DNA from: JABAYQ01 sp042091225
GTDB lineage: Bacteria; Bacteroidota; Bacteroidia; Flavobacteriales; UBA7312
Assembly (NCBI GenBank): GCA_042091225.1
Contig: JBELHW010000005.1
Coordinates: 1-64,000, forward strand
Direction of reading: 5' to 3'
DNA: 64,000 nucleotides
Shown: piece after piece, positions 17,590-25,862 of the stretch
How the letters are laid out: each line of letters begins with the position of its first letter
Numbering within the stretch: position 1 is the stretch's first letter
The notes under the pieces: generated by a model
What the model was told of the DNA's origin: nothing
The model's input: only the letters and a program-made list of their open reading frames with translations
Database searches by the model: none
Made by a program: the position numbers and the translations under genes

Positions 17590-18660
17590 ATGTTAAAAAA
17601 AGTTTATTTTTTTTATATTTTTTTATTAAGTATTTGTCCACTTTTTGTTTTTGCTCAAATTCCGCTTAGTATTTCCGATTTAGATTTTTCGTCCGATGAT
17701 AGTTTTGATAATTGGACTCATAATGGAGAGAGTTTTTTTGTTGTGCCAGTTCAATTAAATGAATACGTAGCGTTAGAAAAAATTGAATTTAATATTAACT
17801 ATAATCCCAATATAATTTCACCAGTTTCTAATGCTATTTTAGTTCAAATAAACCAGCAAGAATTTTTAAACAATCAGAATGTTGCTAGCCATAGTTTATT
17901 AAATAATGGCACTTTAGGTTTAGAAACTTTTAATGGCGGCTCTCAGCTTGAAATGTTAACCTTTTCATATTTGTCTAACTCGAGTTTTTCTGAAAACGAA
18001 TATCAAGATCAAAATGGGACTCTTGTTTACCTTGCTTTTACTAAGCAAGACCCTTGCTATGAAGGGCCTATTCTTTTTCAGTTTACAAACGGAGAGAGTG
18101 AAGGAGTTTTTTTAAACCCAAATCAAACTTCAGCAGTATCTATTAACGATAGTTTTACTACAGAGAATAATTTAATTTTTTCTATCGACGGTTCTGTTTT
18201 ATTCAACATTTTAACCATAGATTTAGTCGATCAAGAGTCTTTTTTTAGTGTAAATATTACAGATGGGCTATCTCCTTACTCGTATAATTGGACTAATAAA
18301 TTAGGAGAAACTTTGTCTTCAGACTCTCTTTTTTACCCTAACGAATCAGGAGATTACTTAGTTTATGTAAGCGATTCTAGTCAATGTGTTTCTTCTCTTT
18401 ATTTTAGTTTTGAGCAGCCTTCTACAGTTGAAGAATTTTTTAATTTAAACATATGGCCAAATCCGTTTACTAATCACATTAACATTAACTCTAATTTAAG
18501 CGTTGATTATAGCCTATTTGATACAAACGGAAGAATAGTTTCTCAATCAAACAACATAGAGAGCATAAAAATTTCTACACAGACTTTAAAAGCTGGAGTT
18601 TATTTTTTGAAAATTAGTAATTCGACTAAAACTAGAGTTTTTAAATTAATATCTAATTAA
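17590..18660 (+). CDS. Secreted protein with cohesin-like N-terminal domain and T9SS sorting domain
   Basis: ATG 17590 gives 356 aa with a proper signal peptide (MLKKVYFFYIFLLSICPLFV then FAQ). A start at 17536 would add 18 residues ahead of it. Residues 25-180 are all-beta and read like a cohesin/dockerin-binding fold (VVPVQLNEYVALEKIEFNINY). A short PKD-like or SprB-like part follows (YSYNWTN), then the C-terminal sorting domain starting IWPNPFTN. The stop codon overlaps the ATG of the CotH gene, so the two proteins are probably made together and may interact at the cell surface. The cohesin match is from pattern only. Confidence 0.7.
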   Translation: MLKKVYFFYIFLLSICPLFVFAQIPLSISDLDFSSDDSFDNWTHNGESFFVVPVQLNEYVALEKIEFNINYNPNIISPVSNAILVQINQQEFLNNQNVASHSLLNNGTLGLETFNGGSQLEMLTFSYLSNSSFSENEYQDQNGTLVYLAFTKQDPCYEGPILFQFTNGESEGVFLNPNQTSAVSINDSFTTENNLIFSIDGSVLFNILTIDLVDQESFFSVNITDGLSPYSYNWTNKLGETLSSDSLFYPNESGDYLVYVSDSSQCVSSLYFSFEQPSTVEEFFNLNIWPNPFTNHININSNLSVDYSLFDTNGRIVSQSNNIESIKISTQTLKAGVYFLKISNSTKTRVFKLISN

Positions 18661-20903
18661 TGAAGCTATATTTTACATTAATATTGTTATCAGTTTTTTC
18701 TTTTTTTGGAAAATCACAAAACCTTTATAATTCCAACTCTACAACCCTTATTGAAATCTATTTTTCTCAACAGGATTGGAACGAGCAATTAATTGATTTT
18801 TATTTAGCAGATTTAGACCAAAGACTTTTAGCAGATTCTGTTGTGATAAATGGTTCTGTAAAAGATAGTGTAGGTATAAAGTATAAAGGAAATAGTACTT
18901 TTAGCGAAAGCAATGCAAAAAATCCAATAAACATTTCTTTGGATTATATTCAAGACAATCAAGACTATCAAGGTTTTAGAACATTGAAGCTTTCCAATGG
19001 TAAAAATGATCCATCATTTTTAAGAGAGGTTTTGTCTTATGAAATTGCAAGAAAATATATGACTGCTCCAGAGTCGAATCATGCAAAAGTTTATATTAAT
19101 GACGTTTTTCATGGAATGTATGTAAGCTCAGAGGCGATTAATAGAGATTTTCAAAATGATCATCTTTATTCAGATAAAGAAAACTCAAGGTTTAAATGTA
19201 ATCCAGTTTCTGTTTTTGATGGAAACGGTTCTTCCTTAGAATTTCTAGGAAACGACTCTTCTTCTTATTATGATTTTTACGAATTAAAAACAGACTACAG
19301 TTGGCAAGATATTATAGACTTGACTTTTTATATCGAAAATAATGCTTCAAATATAGAGTCCATTTTAAATATTGATAGAGTTATTTGGATGTTGGCTTTT
19401 AATAATGTTTTAGTAAATCTAGATAGTTATACTGGTCCGTTTCGACAGAATTATTATTTGATTAAGGATAACTTTAATGTAATAAATCCAATTGTTTGGG
19501 ATTTAAACGAATCTTTGGGAGGATTTTCTATGGTAGAAGTCGGAGGTGGAGGACCACCACAACAAACTAACCTAGCTCAATTAGATTTATTCCTAAGAGA
19601 AAATGATAGTCAGTGGCCATTAATAAATTTAGTTTTTGACAATCCTACCTACCGTAGAATGTATCTCGCTCATGTAAAAACTATTTTAAATGAAAATTTC
19701 ACAAACGATTGGTACTCAAATCGTGGATTGGAACTTCAGAATATCATTTCACAAGATGTACAATCTGATCCAAATTCATTTTATTCTCATGCTGATTTTA
19801 TTTCTAACCTAAACAATAGCGTTCAATCTGGAGGGGGTCCGGGCGGTTTAGACATTGGAATAATCGAGTTAATGGATGAAAGGGCCGATTATCTTTCTCA
19901 GCAAAATGAATTAAATACTAATGCTCCAGTTATAGGAACAATTGCAAGTCAACCAGCAACAATCAGTACTTATTCTAATCCTACCATAAATGTAAATGTT
20001 ACAAATGCTGACAATGTTATTTTTGGCTATAGATTCCGACCAAATGAACACTTTACTAAGTTAGAAATGTTAGATGACGGAATGAGTAATGATGGAGCAG
20101 CAGGTGATGGCACATACGGTGTAAGCTTAAGCGTGGAAGCTCTAGATATTCAATATTACATATATGCTGAAAATCAAGATGCTGGCATTTTTTCACCTCA
20201 AAGAGCAGAACACGAATATCATTCGCTATCAGTTGTGGGAAGTTTGGTAATTAATGAACTTATGGCCTCAAATACCAATGCAGTTGCCGATCTATCTTCA
20301 GGAATTGAAGAGTATGATGATTGGGTTGAACTTTATAATGGAGGAACTCAGACCATTAATTTAGAAGGTTATTATTTGTCCGATAGAGAGGATGCTTTAG
20401 ACAAATGGCAGTTTCCAGCCGTTTCTATTGATCCTGATGACTATTTAATAGTTTGGTTAGATGGTGACCAAACGCAAGAAGGGCTTCATACAAGCTTTAA
20501 GTTGTCTTCTGACGAAGAAGCCTTATTTCTTTCAACATCTAATTTATTTATTGTAGATGCAATTTATTATCAAGACCTTCCTTCCGATATGGGTTATGCT
20601 AGATTTGATAACGGTACTGGACCATTTCAAATTCAAAATCATACCTTTGATGCTAACAATGGATTTCATACGACAGAAATAAATGAATGGAATAAACCGT
20701 TCAAAATTTTTCCAAATCCAGCAAAAGACTTTTTTACAATAGAAGCAAATGCTAAACAAATAGCTATTAATGACCTTTTAGGTAAAAATTATTTAAATAT
20801 TTCAAACGTTAGTTCGAGTGTACGTATAAATACATCTTCATGGCCTAAAGGCTTGTATTTAATAAATATAGATGGAAATACTCAAAAAATAATTATCCAA
20901 TAG
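18660..20903 (+). CDS. CotH kinase-family protein with lamin-tail domain and T9SS sorting domain
   Basis: The 747-aa protein has a signal peptide, then a CotH domain (about 30-400): GIKYKGNST, FRTLKLSNGKNDPSFLREVL (106-125), HGMYVSSEAINRDF, NLDSYTG (253-259) and PIVWDLNES (277-285). A lamin-tail domain follows (about 525-640, LVINELMASN...), then a sorting domain starting IFPNPAKD. CotH in Bacillus is an atypical protein kinase that phosphorylates spore-coat proteins. Extracellular bacterial relatives are poorly understood. The usual WDxD metal motif reads WDLN here, so catalysis may be altered. It starts on the stop of the cohesin-like gene and is followed by lipoprotein, VTC and DUF4956 genes with almost no gaps. 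Confidence 0.85.
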   Translation: MKLYFTLILLSVFSFFGKSQNLYNSNSTTLIEIYFSQQDWNEQLIDFYLADLDQRLLADSVVINGSVKDSVGIKYKGNSTFSESNAKNPINISLDYIQDNQDYQGFRTLKLSNGKNDPSFLREVLSYEIARKYMTAPESNHAKVYINDVFHGMYVSSEAINRDFQNDHLYSDKENSRFKCNPVSVFDGNGSSLEFLGNDSSSYYDFYELKTDYSWQDIIDLTFYIENNASNIESILNIDRVIWMLAFNNVLVNLDSYTGPFRQNYYLIKDNFNVINPIVWDLNESLGGFSMVEVGGGGPPQQTNLAQLDLFLRENDSQWPLINLVFDNPTYRRMYLAHVKTILNENFTNDWYSNRGLELQNIISQDVQSDPNSFYSHADFISNLNNSVQSGGGPGGLDIGIIELMDERADYLSQQNELNTNAPVIGTIASQPATISTYSNPTINVNVTNADNVIFGYRFRPNEHFTKLEMLDDGMSNDGAAGDGTYGVSLSVEALDIQYYIYAENQDAGIFSPQRAEHEYHSLSVVGSLVINELMASNTNAVADLSSGIEEYDDWVELYNGGTQTINLEGYYLSDREDALDKWQFPAVSIDPDDYLIVWLDGDQTQEGLHTSFKLSSDEEALFLSTSNLFIVDAIYYQDLPSDMGYARFDNGTGPFQIQNHTFDANNGFHTTEINEWNKPFKIFPNPAKDFFTIEANAKQIAINDLLGKNYLNISNVSSSVRINTSSWPKGLYLINIDGNTQKIIIQ

Positions 20904-21404
20904 ATGAAAAATACCATATATGTATTCGCTTTAATAATTTTTATTTCTTGCCAAAAGCAAGAAGGTGAAGGAGGAACTTCAGCTATTTACGGCAACTTAG
21001 TTACCGTTGAGGTGCAGCATTTTGATATCCCAGGAAATGAAAGAATAGACACGATAACAGCTCCTTATTTTCATGCAGATCAGGATGTATTTATTATTTA
21101 TGGAGATAACGACAACCTTTATGATGATAATTATAAAACCTCATACGATGGTTCTTTCGGATTTGAATCATTAAGAAAAGGTACTTATACTATTTTTGTT
21201 TACTCCGATTGTGAGTCGGACACAAATGGGCTAGCATCTATATATCAATCCGATCCAGAATATGCTAATCAATTGTCTTCTACAATATGGCATCCCGATT
21301 GCGTTTCTGGTAATTATGCTAAAAAAGTAGAAGTTGAGATTACTGAAAACAATCAGCTTATTAATATTGACGACATTATAAGATTTGATATTGAAAATAA
21401 CTAA
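20904..21404 (+). CDS. Small lipoprotein of the CotH-VTC cluster
   Basis: The 166-aa product begins with a lipoprotein signal whose lipobox cysteine is Cys16 (FISCQKQ), so it should be anchored in a membrane facing the periplasm or outer surface. The mature part is acidic and beta-rich (GAIYGNLVTVEV-like Ig fold), similar to a carboxypeptidase-regulatory-like or Cna-B module with SFGFESLRKGTYTIFVY near residues 90-106. It starts right after the CotH stop and overlaps the VTC gene. Its function is unknown. Position suggests it works with the surface CotH protein. Confidence 0.7.
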   Translation: MKNTIYVFALIIFISCQKQEGEGGTSAIYGNLVTVEVQHFDIPGNERIDTITAPYFHADQDVFIIYGDNDNLYDDNYKTSYDGSFGFESLRKGTYTIFVYSDCESDTNGLASIYQSDPEYANQLSSTIWHPDCVSGNYAKKVEVEITENNQLINIDDIIRFDIENN

Positions 21405-22131
21405 AGAAATATTATCTCAATTTACTCCAATTTCTTTAAATGAAATGGATAACGTTAGCTTACTAAGTAGGGTAGACACAAAGTTTATATTTGATTATGA
21501 TACTTTTTTGAGCATACTTCCAGACTTGATTAAATATTACTTTGTATTGGATGTAAATGATATAAGAGTTAGTGCTTATCAATCTTTATATTTTGACACA
21601 GACGACTTCAAATTTTATTATGACCACCATAATGGTAAAAAAAATAGAAAAAAAGTAAGGTTTAGAGAATACATTGATTCTGGTTTATGTTTTTTAGAGA
21701 TAAAACAGAAAAATAATAAAGGAGTTACAGTCAAGTCTAGAATTAAGGTTGACAATATTGTTGACGTTTTAAACGGAGAAAATTTAAAATTTGTTAAAGA
21801 TACTATTGATTTAGATTACGAATTATTAGCCAAACATTGGAATTCGTACAATAGAATTACTTTTGTAAATAAGCATATTAAGGAAAGATTAACAATCGAT
21901 ACTAACTTTTCTTTTAAAGGAAATGATACAAAAGGAGAAATAGATAATATGATTATTGCTGAAGTAAAGCAAGAAAAAGTAAATTATTCTTCTGTTTTTA
22001 TGAGAAAAATAAAGGAAAAAGGAATCCGTCCATTTCGTATTTCTAAATATTGTTTGGCAATGGCAAGTTTATATCCTGAGCTAAAACAAAATAATTTTAA
22101 ACCAAAATTTTTAAAGATTAACCAACTATAA
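21385..22131 (+). CDS. VTC-domain protein (polyphosphate polymerase-like triphosphate tunnel fold)
   Basis: The 248-aa protein is a VTC domain: PISLNEM (15-21), SRVDTKF (28-34), YFDTDDFKFYYDHHNGKK (69-86), RFREY (92-96), FLEIKQKNNKG (103-113), ERLTID (167-172), IAEVKQEK (191-198) and SKYCLAM (220-226). The charged residues Arg29, Lys33, Glu105, Lys107, Glu193 and Lys195 match the tunnel that binds polyphosphate/ATP and metal in yeast Vtc4, which makes polyphosphate from ATP. Because conserved sequence begins by residue 13, translation probably starts at a TTG (21385 or 21391) overlapping the previous gene. The protein is cytoplasmic. Polymerase activity is inferred from the fold. Confidence 0.88.
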   Translation: MILKITKEILSQFTPISLNEMDNVSLLSRVDTKFIFDYDTFLSILPDLIKYYFVLDVNDIRVSAYQSLYFDTDDFKFYYDHHNGKKNRKKVRFREYIDSGLCFLEIKQKNNKGVTVKSRIKVDNIVDVLNGENLKFVKDTIDLDYELLAKHWNSYNRITFVNKHIKERLTIDTNFSFKGNDTKGEIDNMIIAEVKQEKVNYSSVFMRKIKEKGIRPFRISKYCLAMASLYPELKQNNFKPKFLKINQL

Positions 22132-22133
22132 TT

Positions 22134-22775
22134 ATGTCATTATTATTACTGATACTTTCTGATTTAGATTATTTGGGAACACCAATTTTTGATCAAAAAG
22201 ATTTTATAAAACTTCTAGTAAAGTCAACCTTTAATTTTCTTGTTGTAGGGATTATTGTTAGATATATTTATTACACAACTTCTAAAAATAAGGATTATTT
22301 ATTTACATATATTCTTATTAGTACCACTGTTTTTTTACTTTGTTTTCTTTTAGAAAATGTGAAGCTAGAGTTAGGATTTGCGTTAGGATTATTTGCAATT
22401 TTTGGTATTATTAGATACCGTACTGATCCTATTCCAATTAAAGAGATGACCTATCTATTTATTGTTATAGGTATTTCGGTTATGAACGCTTTAGCAAATA
22501 AAAAAATTAGTTATTCAGAGCTGATTTTTGCCAATTTAATTTTTATTGCATTTACTTATATTCTAGAAAAAATTTGGCTTCTTAAACACGAAACTAGAAA
22601 AACGATAGTTTATGAGAAAATTGAATTTATTACCCCTGATAAAAAAGATGAGTTGTTAGCTGATTTAAAACTAAGAACAGGCCTTAATATAACAAGGGTT
22701 GAAGTTAGAAACATTGACTTTTTAAGAGATACTGCTTCGGTTCGAATTTTTTACTTTGAAGATGAAGAAAAGTAG
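22134..22775 (+). CDS. DUF4956 membrane protein
   Basis: The 213-aa protein has four or more hydrophobic helices in its first 145 residues and a soluble C-terminal part of about 65 residues. The stretch GLFAIFGIIRYRTDPIPIKEM (about residues 83-103) followed by VIGISVMNALAN is the hallmark of DUF4956. Function is unknown. In many genomes it is found beside VTC-domain and CotH proteins, as here, where it starts two bases after the VTC stop. It may be the membrane partner of the VTC enzyme, analogous to the membrane part of the yeast VTC complex (inference). Confidence 0.85.
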   Translation: MSLLLLILSDLDYLGTPIFDQKDFIKLLVKSTFNFLVVGIIVRYIYYTTSKNKDYLFTYILISTTVFLLCFLLENVKLELGFALGLFAIFGIIRYRTDPIPIKEMTYLFIVIGISVMNALANKKISYSELIFANLIFIAFTYILEKIWLLKHETRKTIVYEKIEFITPDKKDELLADLKLRTGLNITRVEVRNIDFLRDTASVRIFYFEDEEK

Positions 22776-23367
22776 CCTTATACTTCTCTTTTTTCCACTT
22801 TTAATGTTTGGTCAAGAGTCTGATTTTAAACTATGGTCAAAGGCTTCGCTAAATTATTCAATAAATAAAAAAACAGATATTACTTTTTCTCAAGGCTTGA
22901 GACTAAGAGAAAATGCAAACATTAAAGAAGAGGTATTCTCTAATTTTTCTATATCTAGAAAGTGGAACAAAAAGTGGCGTTTTGCAATAGACTATAGATT
23001 TATTGAAGAATACGATTTTTATTCTAACAGCAAATTAGAACATCGAATTAGTGTCGATGCAAGTTGGCGAAAAAAAATTGATAGACTAACCTTAAAAAGT
23101 CGCTCTCGTTTTCAGTACACCTCTAATTTAGTTTTTAGGAAGAGGCTTTCCTTGCATTATAATTTGCCAAAAACTCCTTTAGAGCCATCTTTATTATTTG
23201 AATCGTTTTATGATTTTTCTACTTTTTCTAAAATAAGAGCTACATTAAGCGCTTCTTATCCTTTGGCTAAATCTATTGATTTAGATTTGTATTATAGGCT
23301 TCAAAATAACTTAAACGAATCTTCAATTATTTATATTTTAGGTTTAGGATTTTCCTATGACATCTAA
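22762..23367 (+). CDS. DUF2490 outer-membrane beta-barrel protein
   Basis: Start chosen at ATG 22762 (201 aa), which gives a clean signal peptide MKKSSLILLFFPLLMFGQ. A TTG two codons upstream is the alternative. The mature protein is built of amphipathic strands (FKLWSKASLNYSINKKTDI, KWRFAIDYRFIEEYDFY) and ends in an aromatic-rich strand (LGFSYDI), so it is a small outer-membrane barrel of the DUF2490 family. It overlaps the end of DUF4956 by 14 bases and is thus tightly coupled to the CotH-VTC cassette, where it may be the outer-membrane component. Function unknown. Confidence 0.82.
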   Translation: MKKSSLILLFFPLLMFGQESDFKLWSKASLNYSINKKTDITFSQGLRLRENANIKEEVFSNFSISRKWNKKWRFAIDYRFIEEYDFYSNSKLEHRISVDASWRKKIDRLTLKSRSRFQYTSNLVFRKRLSLHYNLPKTPLEPSLLFESFYDFSTFSKIRATLSASYPLAKSIDLDLYYRLQNNLNESSIIYILGLGFSYDI

Positions 23368-23369
23368 CT

Positions 23370-24029
23370 ATGACACTTAAGGGTAAAAATATAAAGTCAA
23401 TTCTTTTTTTTCCAGTACTTTTTGCTCTGCTTATTGTTATAATTAAAGTCATAGAACATTTTGGAGATTTTAATTTTAGTGTTTATGGAGTTCTTCCTAG
23501 AGATTTTTCTGGCTTAAAAGGAATTATTTTCTCCCCTTTAATTCACAGTGACTTTTCACACCTTACAAATAATACAATTCCTATTTTAGTGCTTTTACTT
23601 TCGTTAAGATATTTTTATAAATCTATTTCAATAGAAATTTTCTTTTGGTCTTGGTTAATAAGCGGATTTTTACTTTGGTGTTTTGCAAGACAAAATTTTC
23701 ATATAGGTGCTAGCGGATTAATTTATGCATTATCCTCTTTCTTGTTTTTTAGTGGCTTCATTCGTAAGCATACAAGATTAATGGCCGTTTCTATGTTTGT
23801 AGTCTTTCTGTATGGTAGTTTAGTTTGGGGGATATTTCCTTTACAAGAAAAAGTTTCATGGGAAGGGCATCTGACTGGAGCTGTTGCGGGAATTCTTTTA
23901 GCTTTTTGGTTCAGAAAAGAAGGTCCTCCAAAACAGATATATCAATATGAAATTGATGAAGCAGAAGAAGAAATAGCCAAGCAAAACCCTACAATTACTT
24001 ATTACTACAAAGAAGGCGATCAGAACTGA
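23370..24029 (+). CDS. Rhomboid-family intramembrane serine protease
   Basis: The 219-aa protein has six membrane helices and the rhomboid catalytic pair: Ser115 in HIGASGLIYA and His167 in WEGHLTG. The loop motif HSDFSHLTNN (59-68) contains the conserved histidine and asparagine of the oxyanion site. It cleaves membrane proteins within or next to a transmembrane helix. A 40-residue acidic tail follows the last helix. It begins two bases after the DUF2490 gene, so it may belong to the same transcript, although rhomboids are also common as independent genes. It overlaps the 3' end of the convergent gene by ten bases. Confidence 0.92.
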   Translation: MTLKGKNIKSILFFPVLFALLIVIIKVIEHFGDFNFSVYGVLPRDFSGLKGIIFSPLIHSDFSHLTNNTIPILVLLLSLRYFYKSISIEIFFWSWLISGFLLWCFARQNFHIGASGLIYALSSFLFFSGFIRKHTRLMAVSMFVVFLYGSLVWGIFPLQEKVSWEGHLTGAVAGILLAFWFRKEGPPKQIYQYEIDEAEEEIAKQNPTITYYYKEGDQN

Positions 24030-24925
24030 TATTTATATCCTAAAGATGCAATAATACTTCTGGTTAATCCATCTGGCCTTACCTTTCTTACTATCAAAGG
24101 CGAACCAACATCAAAATTGATTGAGCTACTTTGTGAAATAGTATAGTTTAAAAACAAGTTAAGATTTACTGTTAATCCATCAGAGCCTTCTATTGTTTGA
24201 CTTTTATTGTTTTGATCTATAAATGTATCTTCTCCTAAATGATAAATAGAGAGTAAGCTAGTTGAAAGTTGAAATTTTTCTGTTTTTGACAATTCGTAAC
24301 TACCTCTCAATAGGATGTCTCCTTTTCGTTCTAACAAATTAGTGCTTTGAAAATCGAAAAAATAACTTGAGCTATCATATACCTCGGACTCGAATGTGTT
24401 TTTAGTTTGCGAAATAGGTAATTGTGTGGCTAGGTTTATTTGTAGTTTATTAATGTTTGTCGCATAAGCTAGAATAAGATCAGTTGAGCCTAAGCTTGGC
24501 TGGAAATCAAAAGGTAATGGTTTATCCTCATTTAAATTATTTCCATCATTTAAAGGAAGTTTTAGCCCAGCGGTTATGCTTGATTTCTGAGAAAGTTGAT
24601 AATTACTAATAACAAATAAATCGGACAAACCTGTGCTGCTTAGATTTTCATTGCTTTGAGAAATTGAAGTAAGCTTTGCGCTGACAGATAGCTTTTGCCC
24701 TATTATTCTCTGAAAAGAAACATAAGGGGCTATAATATTTATGTTGTTATCAGCTTTACCAACAGACGAACCTATTTTAAATTGATTGTTGTATGTTGTA
24801 TTGTTCGATTCCGAATTCTGAATTCCGTTTAGAGAGCAAAAACCGGCGTCACTACAGCCTTGACTATAAGCAGAATTAATAAAAATTAGGATATTAAAAA
24901 GTAGAATTAAATTGAGTTTTTTCAT
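24020..24925 (-). CDS. Secreted beta-barrel protein of unknown function
   Basis: The 301-aa protein has a signal peptide (cut near residue 21, SAYSQ). The mature sequence opens with GCSDAGFCS and continues as alternating polar/hydrophobic beta strands. It finishes with LGYKYQF, a terminal phenylalanine typical of outer-membrane barrels. I recall similar flavobacterial proteins with the CSDAGFC start but no established function. It is transcribed away from DUF2061 with its own -7 element. An outer-membrane transporter of the MetA-pathway type is one possibility. Confidence 0.65.
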   Translation of the reverse strand: MKKLNLILLFNILIFINSAYSQGCSDAGFCSLNGIQNSESNNTTYNNQFKIGSSVGKADNNINIIAPYVSFQRIIGQKLSVSAKLTSISQSNENLSSTGLSDLFVISNYQLSQKSSITAGLKLPLNDGNNLNEDKPLPFDFQPSLGSTDLILAYATNINKLQINLATQLPISQTKNTFESEVYDSSSYFFDFQSTNLLERKGDILLRGSYELSKTEKFQLSTSLLSIYHLGEDTFIDQNNKSQTIEGSDGLTVNLNLFLNYTISQSSSINFDVGSPLIVRKVRPDGLTRSIIASLGYKYQF

Positions 24926-24950
24926 GTAAGTTTTTCATTTGTTTAATATG

Positions 24951-24958
24951 CAAAAATA
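24951..24958 (-). promoter_or_regulatory. -7 promoter element
   Basis: On the minus strand this reads tatttttg (TAnnTTTG), 26 bases before the ATG of the beta-barrel gene. No convincing -33 element. Confidence 0.45.
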
Positions 24959-24981
24959 AACGAAAATCTTTAAGAATTATT

Positions 24982-25221
24982 TCATTGAACTTTATTTTCA
25001 CTTTTGACTCCCCAAGCAGTCTTATACCAAGCTCTTTCGTGAAGATAATAAAAAACCATTTTTATAATACTTTCTGCTATTGCAATGCCTGTTGCTTTTT
25101 GAGCTGCATTTGGGTCATCATTAAAAAATATGAGAGCAAGCACAAAAGTTGTTGCAGAAGCAATAATTCTCCATGTAAATGTTTTGGCAATATGTCTTTT
25201 TCTTGTAATTTTCTTTTTCAT
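24982..25221 (-). CDS. DUF2061 family small membrane protein
   Basis: The 79-aa protein matches DUF2061: a basic start (KKKITRKRHIAKTFTWRIIAS), a first membrane helix (TTFVLALIFF), a second helix containing GIAIAESIIKMVFYYLHERAW (about 45-65), and a polar tail. The family is widespread and uncharacterised. In several bacteria it lies near sulfate assimilation or efflux genes, but nothing of that kind is adjacent here. It is probably an inner-membrane protein with two helices. Confidence 0.88.
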   Translation of the reverse strand: MKKKITRKRHIAKTFTWRIIASATTFVLALIFFNDDPNAAQKATGIAIAESIIKMVFYYLHERAWYKTAWGVKSENKVQ

Positions 25222-25255
25222 ACCAATTTAAATCAAGTAACAATATAAATCTATT

Positions 25256-25858
25256 TTATAATAAAACAGCTCCTAATTCTATAATAAAGCCAATTAAAAA
25301 GCCTGCGTATACCTGTTTAGCGTTATGAGAATTTGTTTCTAATCTAGCAAAACCAATCAGACCGGAAAGCAAAGTAATCGCCATTACAATTAACAACCAG
25401 TCTAAATTAAACCTATAATTTAATCCTATTAGAGCTCCTAACAAGCCCCCTACACCGAGCATATGTACGCTAATTTTCCACTTTAAGGTTACTAAAAGTG
25501 CTATGGCAATTACAGCTATTGCACCCACCATCATTAAATACAAGCTATTGGGTAATTGTAATTTTAACAAAATTTCAAAACAAAGATAATACCATAAAAC
25601 GGTTAGTGTAAATGGCCATTTTCGCTGTTCTGCTTTTTTCATATATAGATCATCGATAACCTTTAGTTTTTTCAAAATAAATGCAGTTAAAACCGGAAAA
25701 ATAATAGTGAATATAACTAGAATAATAAATACTACATTTTGTAATTCATGACTTATACTTTGTTGAACGTATGGATTAAATTGGAATAAAATAATCATTG
25801 CATACAACGGCATAAACATTGGATGACCTATAATAGATATTATATTTGCTACTTTCAT
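25256..25858 (-). CDS. PAP2-like integral membrane protein
   Basis: The 200-aa protein has about six membrane helices. The spacing of KISVHMLGVGGLLG (about 128-141) and ARLETNSHNAKQVYAGFLIG (about 171-190) resembles the SxHxxG and RxxxxxHxxxD-type motifs of PAP2 phosphatases. The final acid is replaced, since the segment reads HNAKQVYAG. Such proteins dephosphorylate lipid phosphates such as undecaprenyl pyrophosphate. The helices are secure; the enzymatic assignment is tentative. It ends four bases before rpoN on the same strand, so it is probably the last gene of the asnS-rpoN operon. Confidence 0.6.
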   Translation of the reverse strand: MKVANIISIIGHPMFMPLYAMIILFQFNPYVQQSISHELQNVVFIILVIFTIIFPVLTAFILKKLKVIDDLYMKKAEQRKWPFTLTVLWYYLCFEILLKLQLPNSLYLMMVGAIAVIAIALLVTLKWKISVHMLGVGGLLGALIGLNYRFNLDWLLIVMAITLLSGLIGFARLETNSHNAKQVYAGFLIGFIIELGAVLL

Positions 25859-25862
25859 TAAT

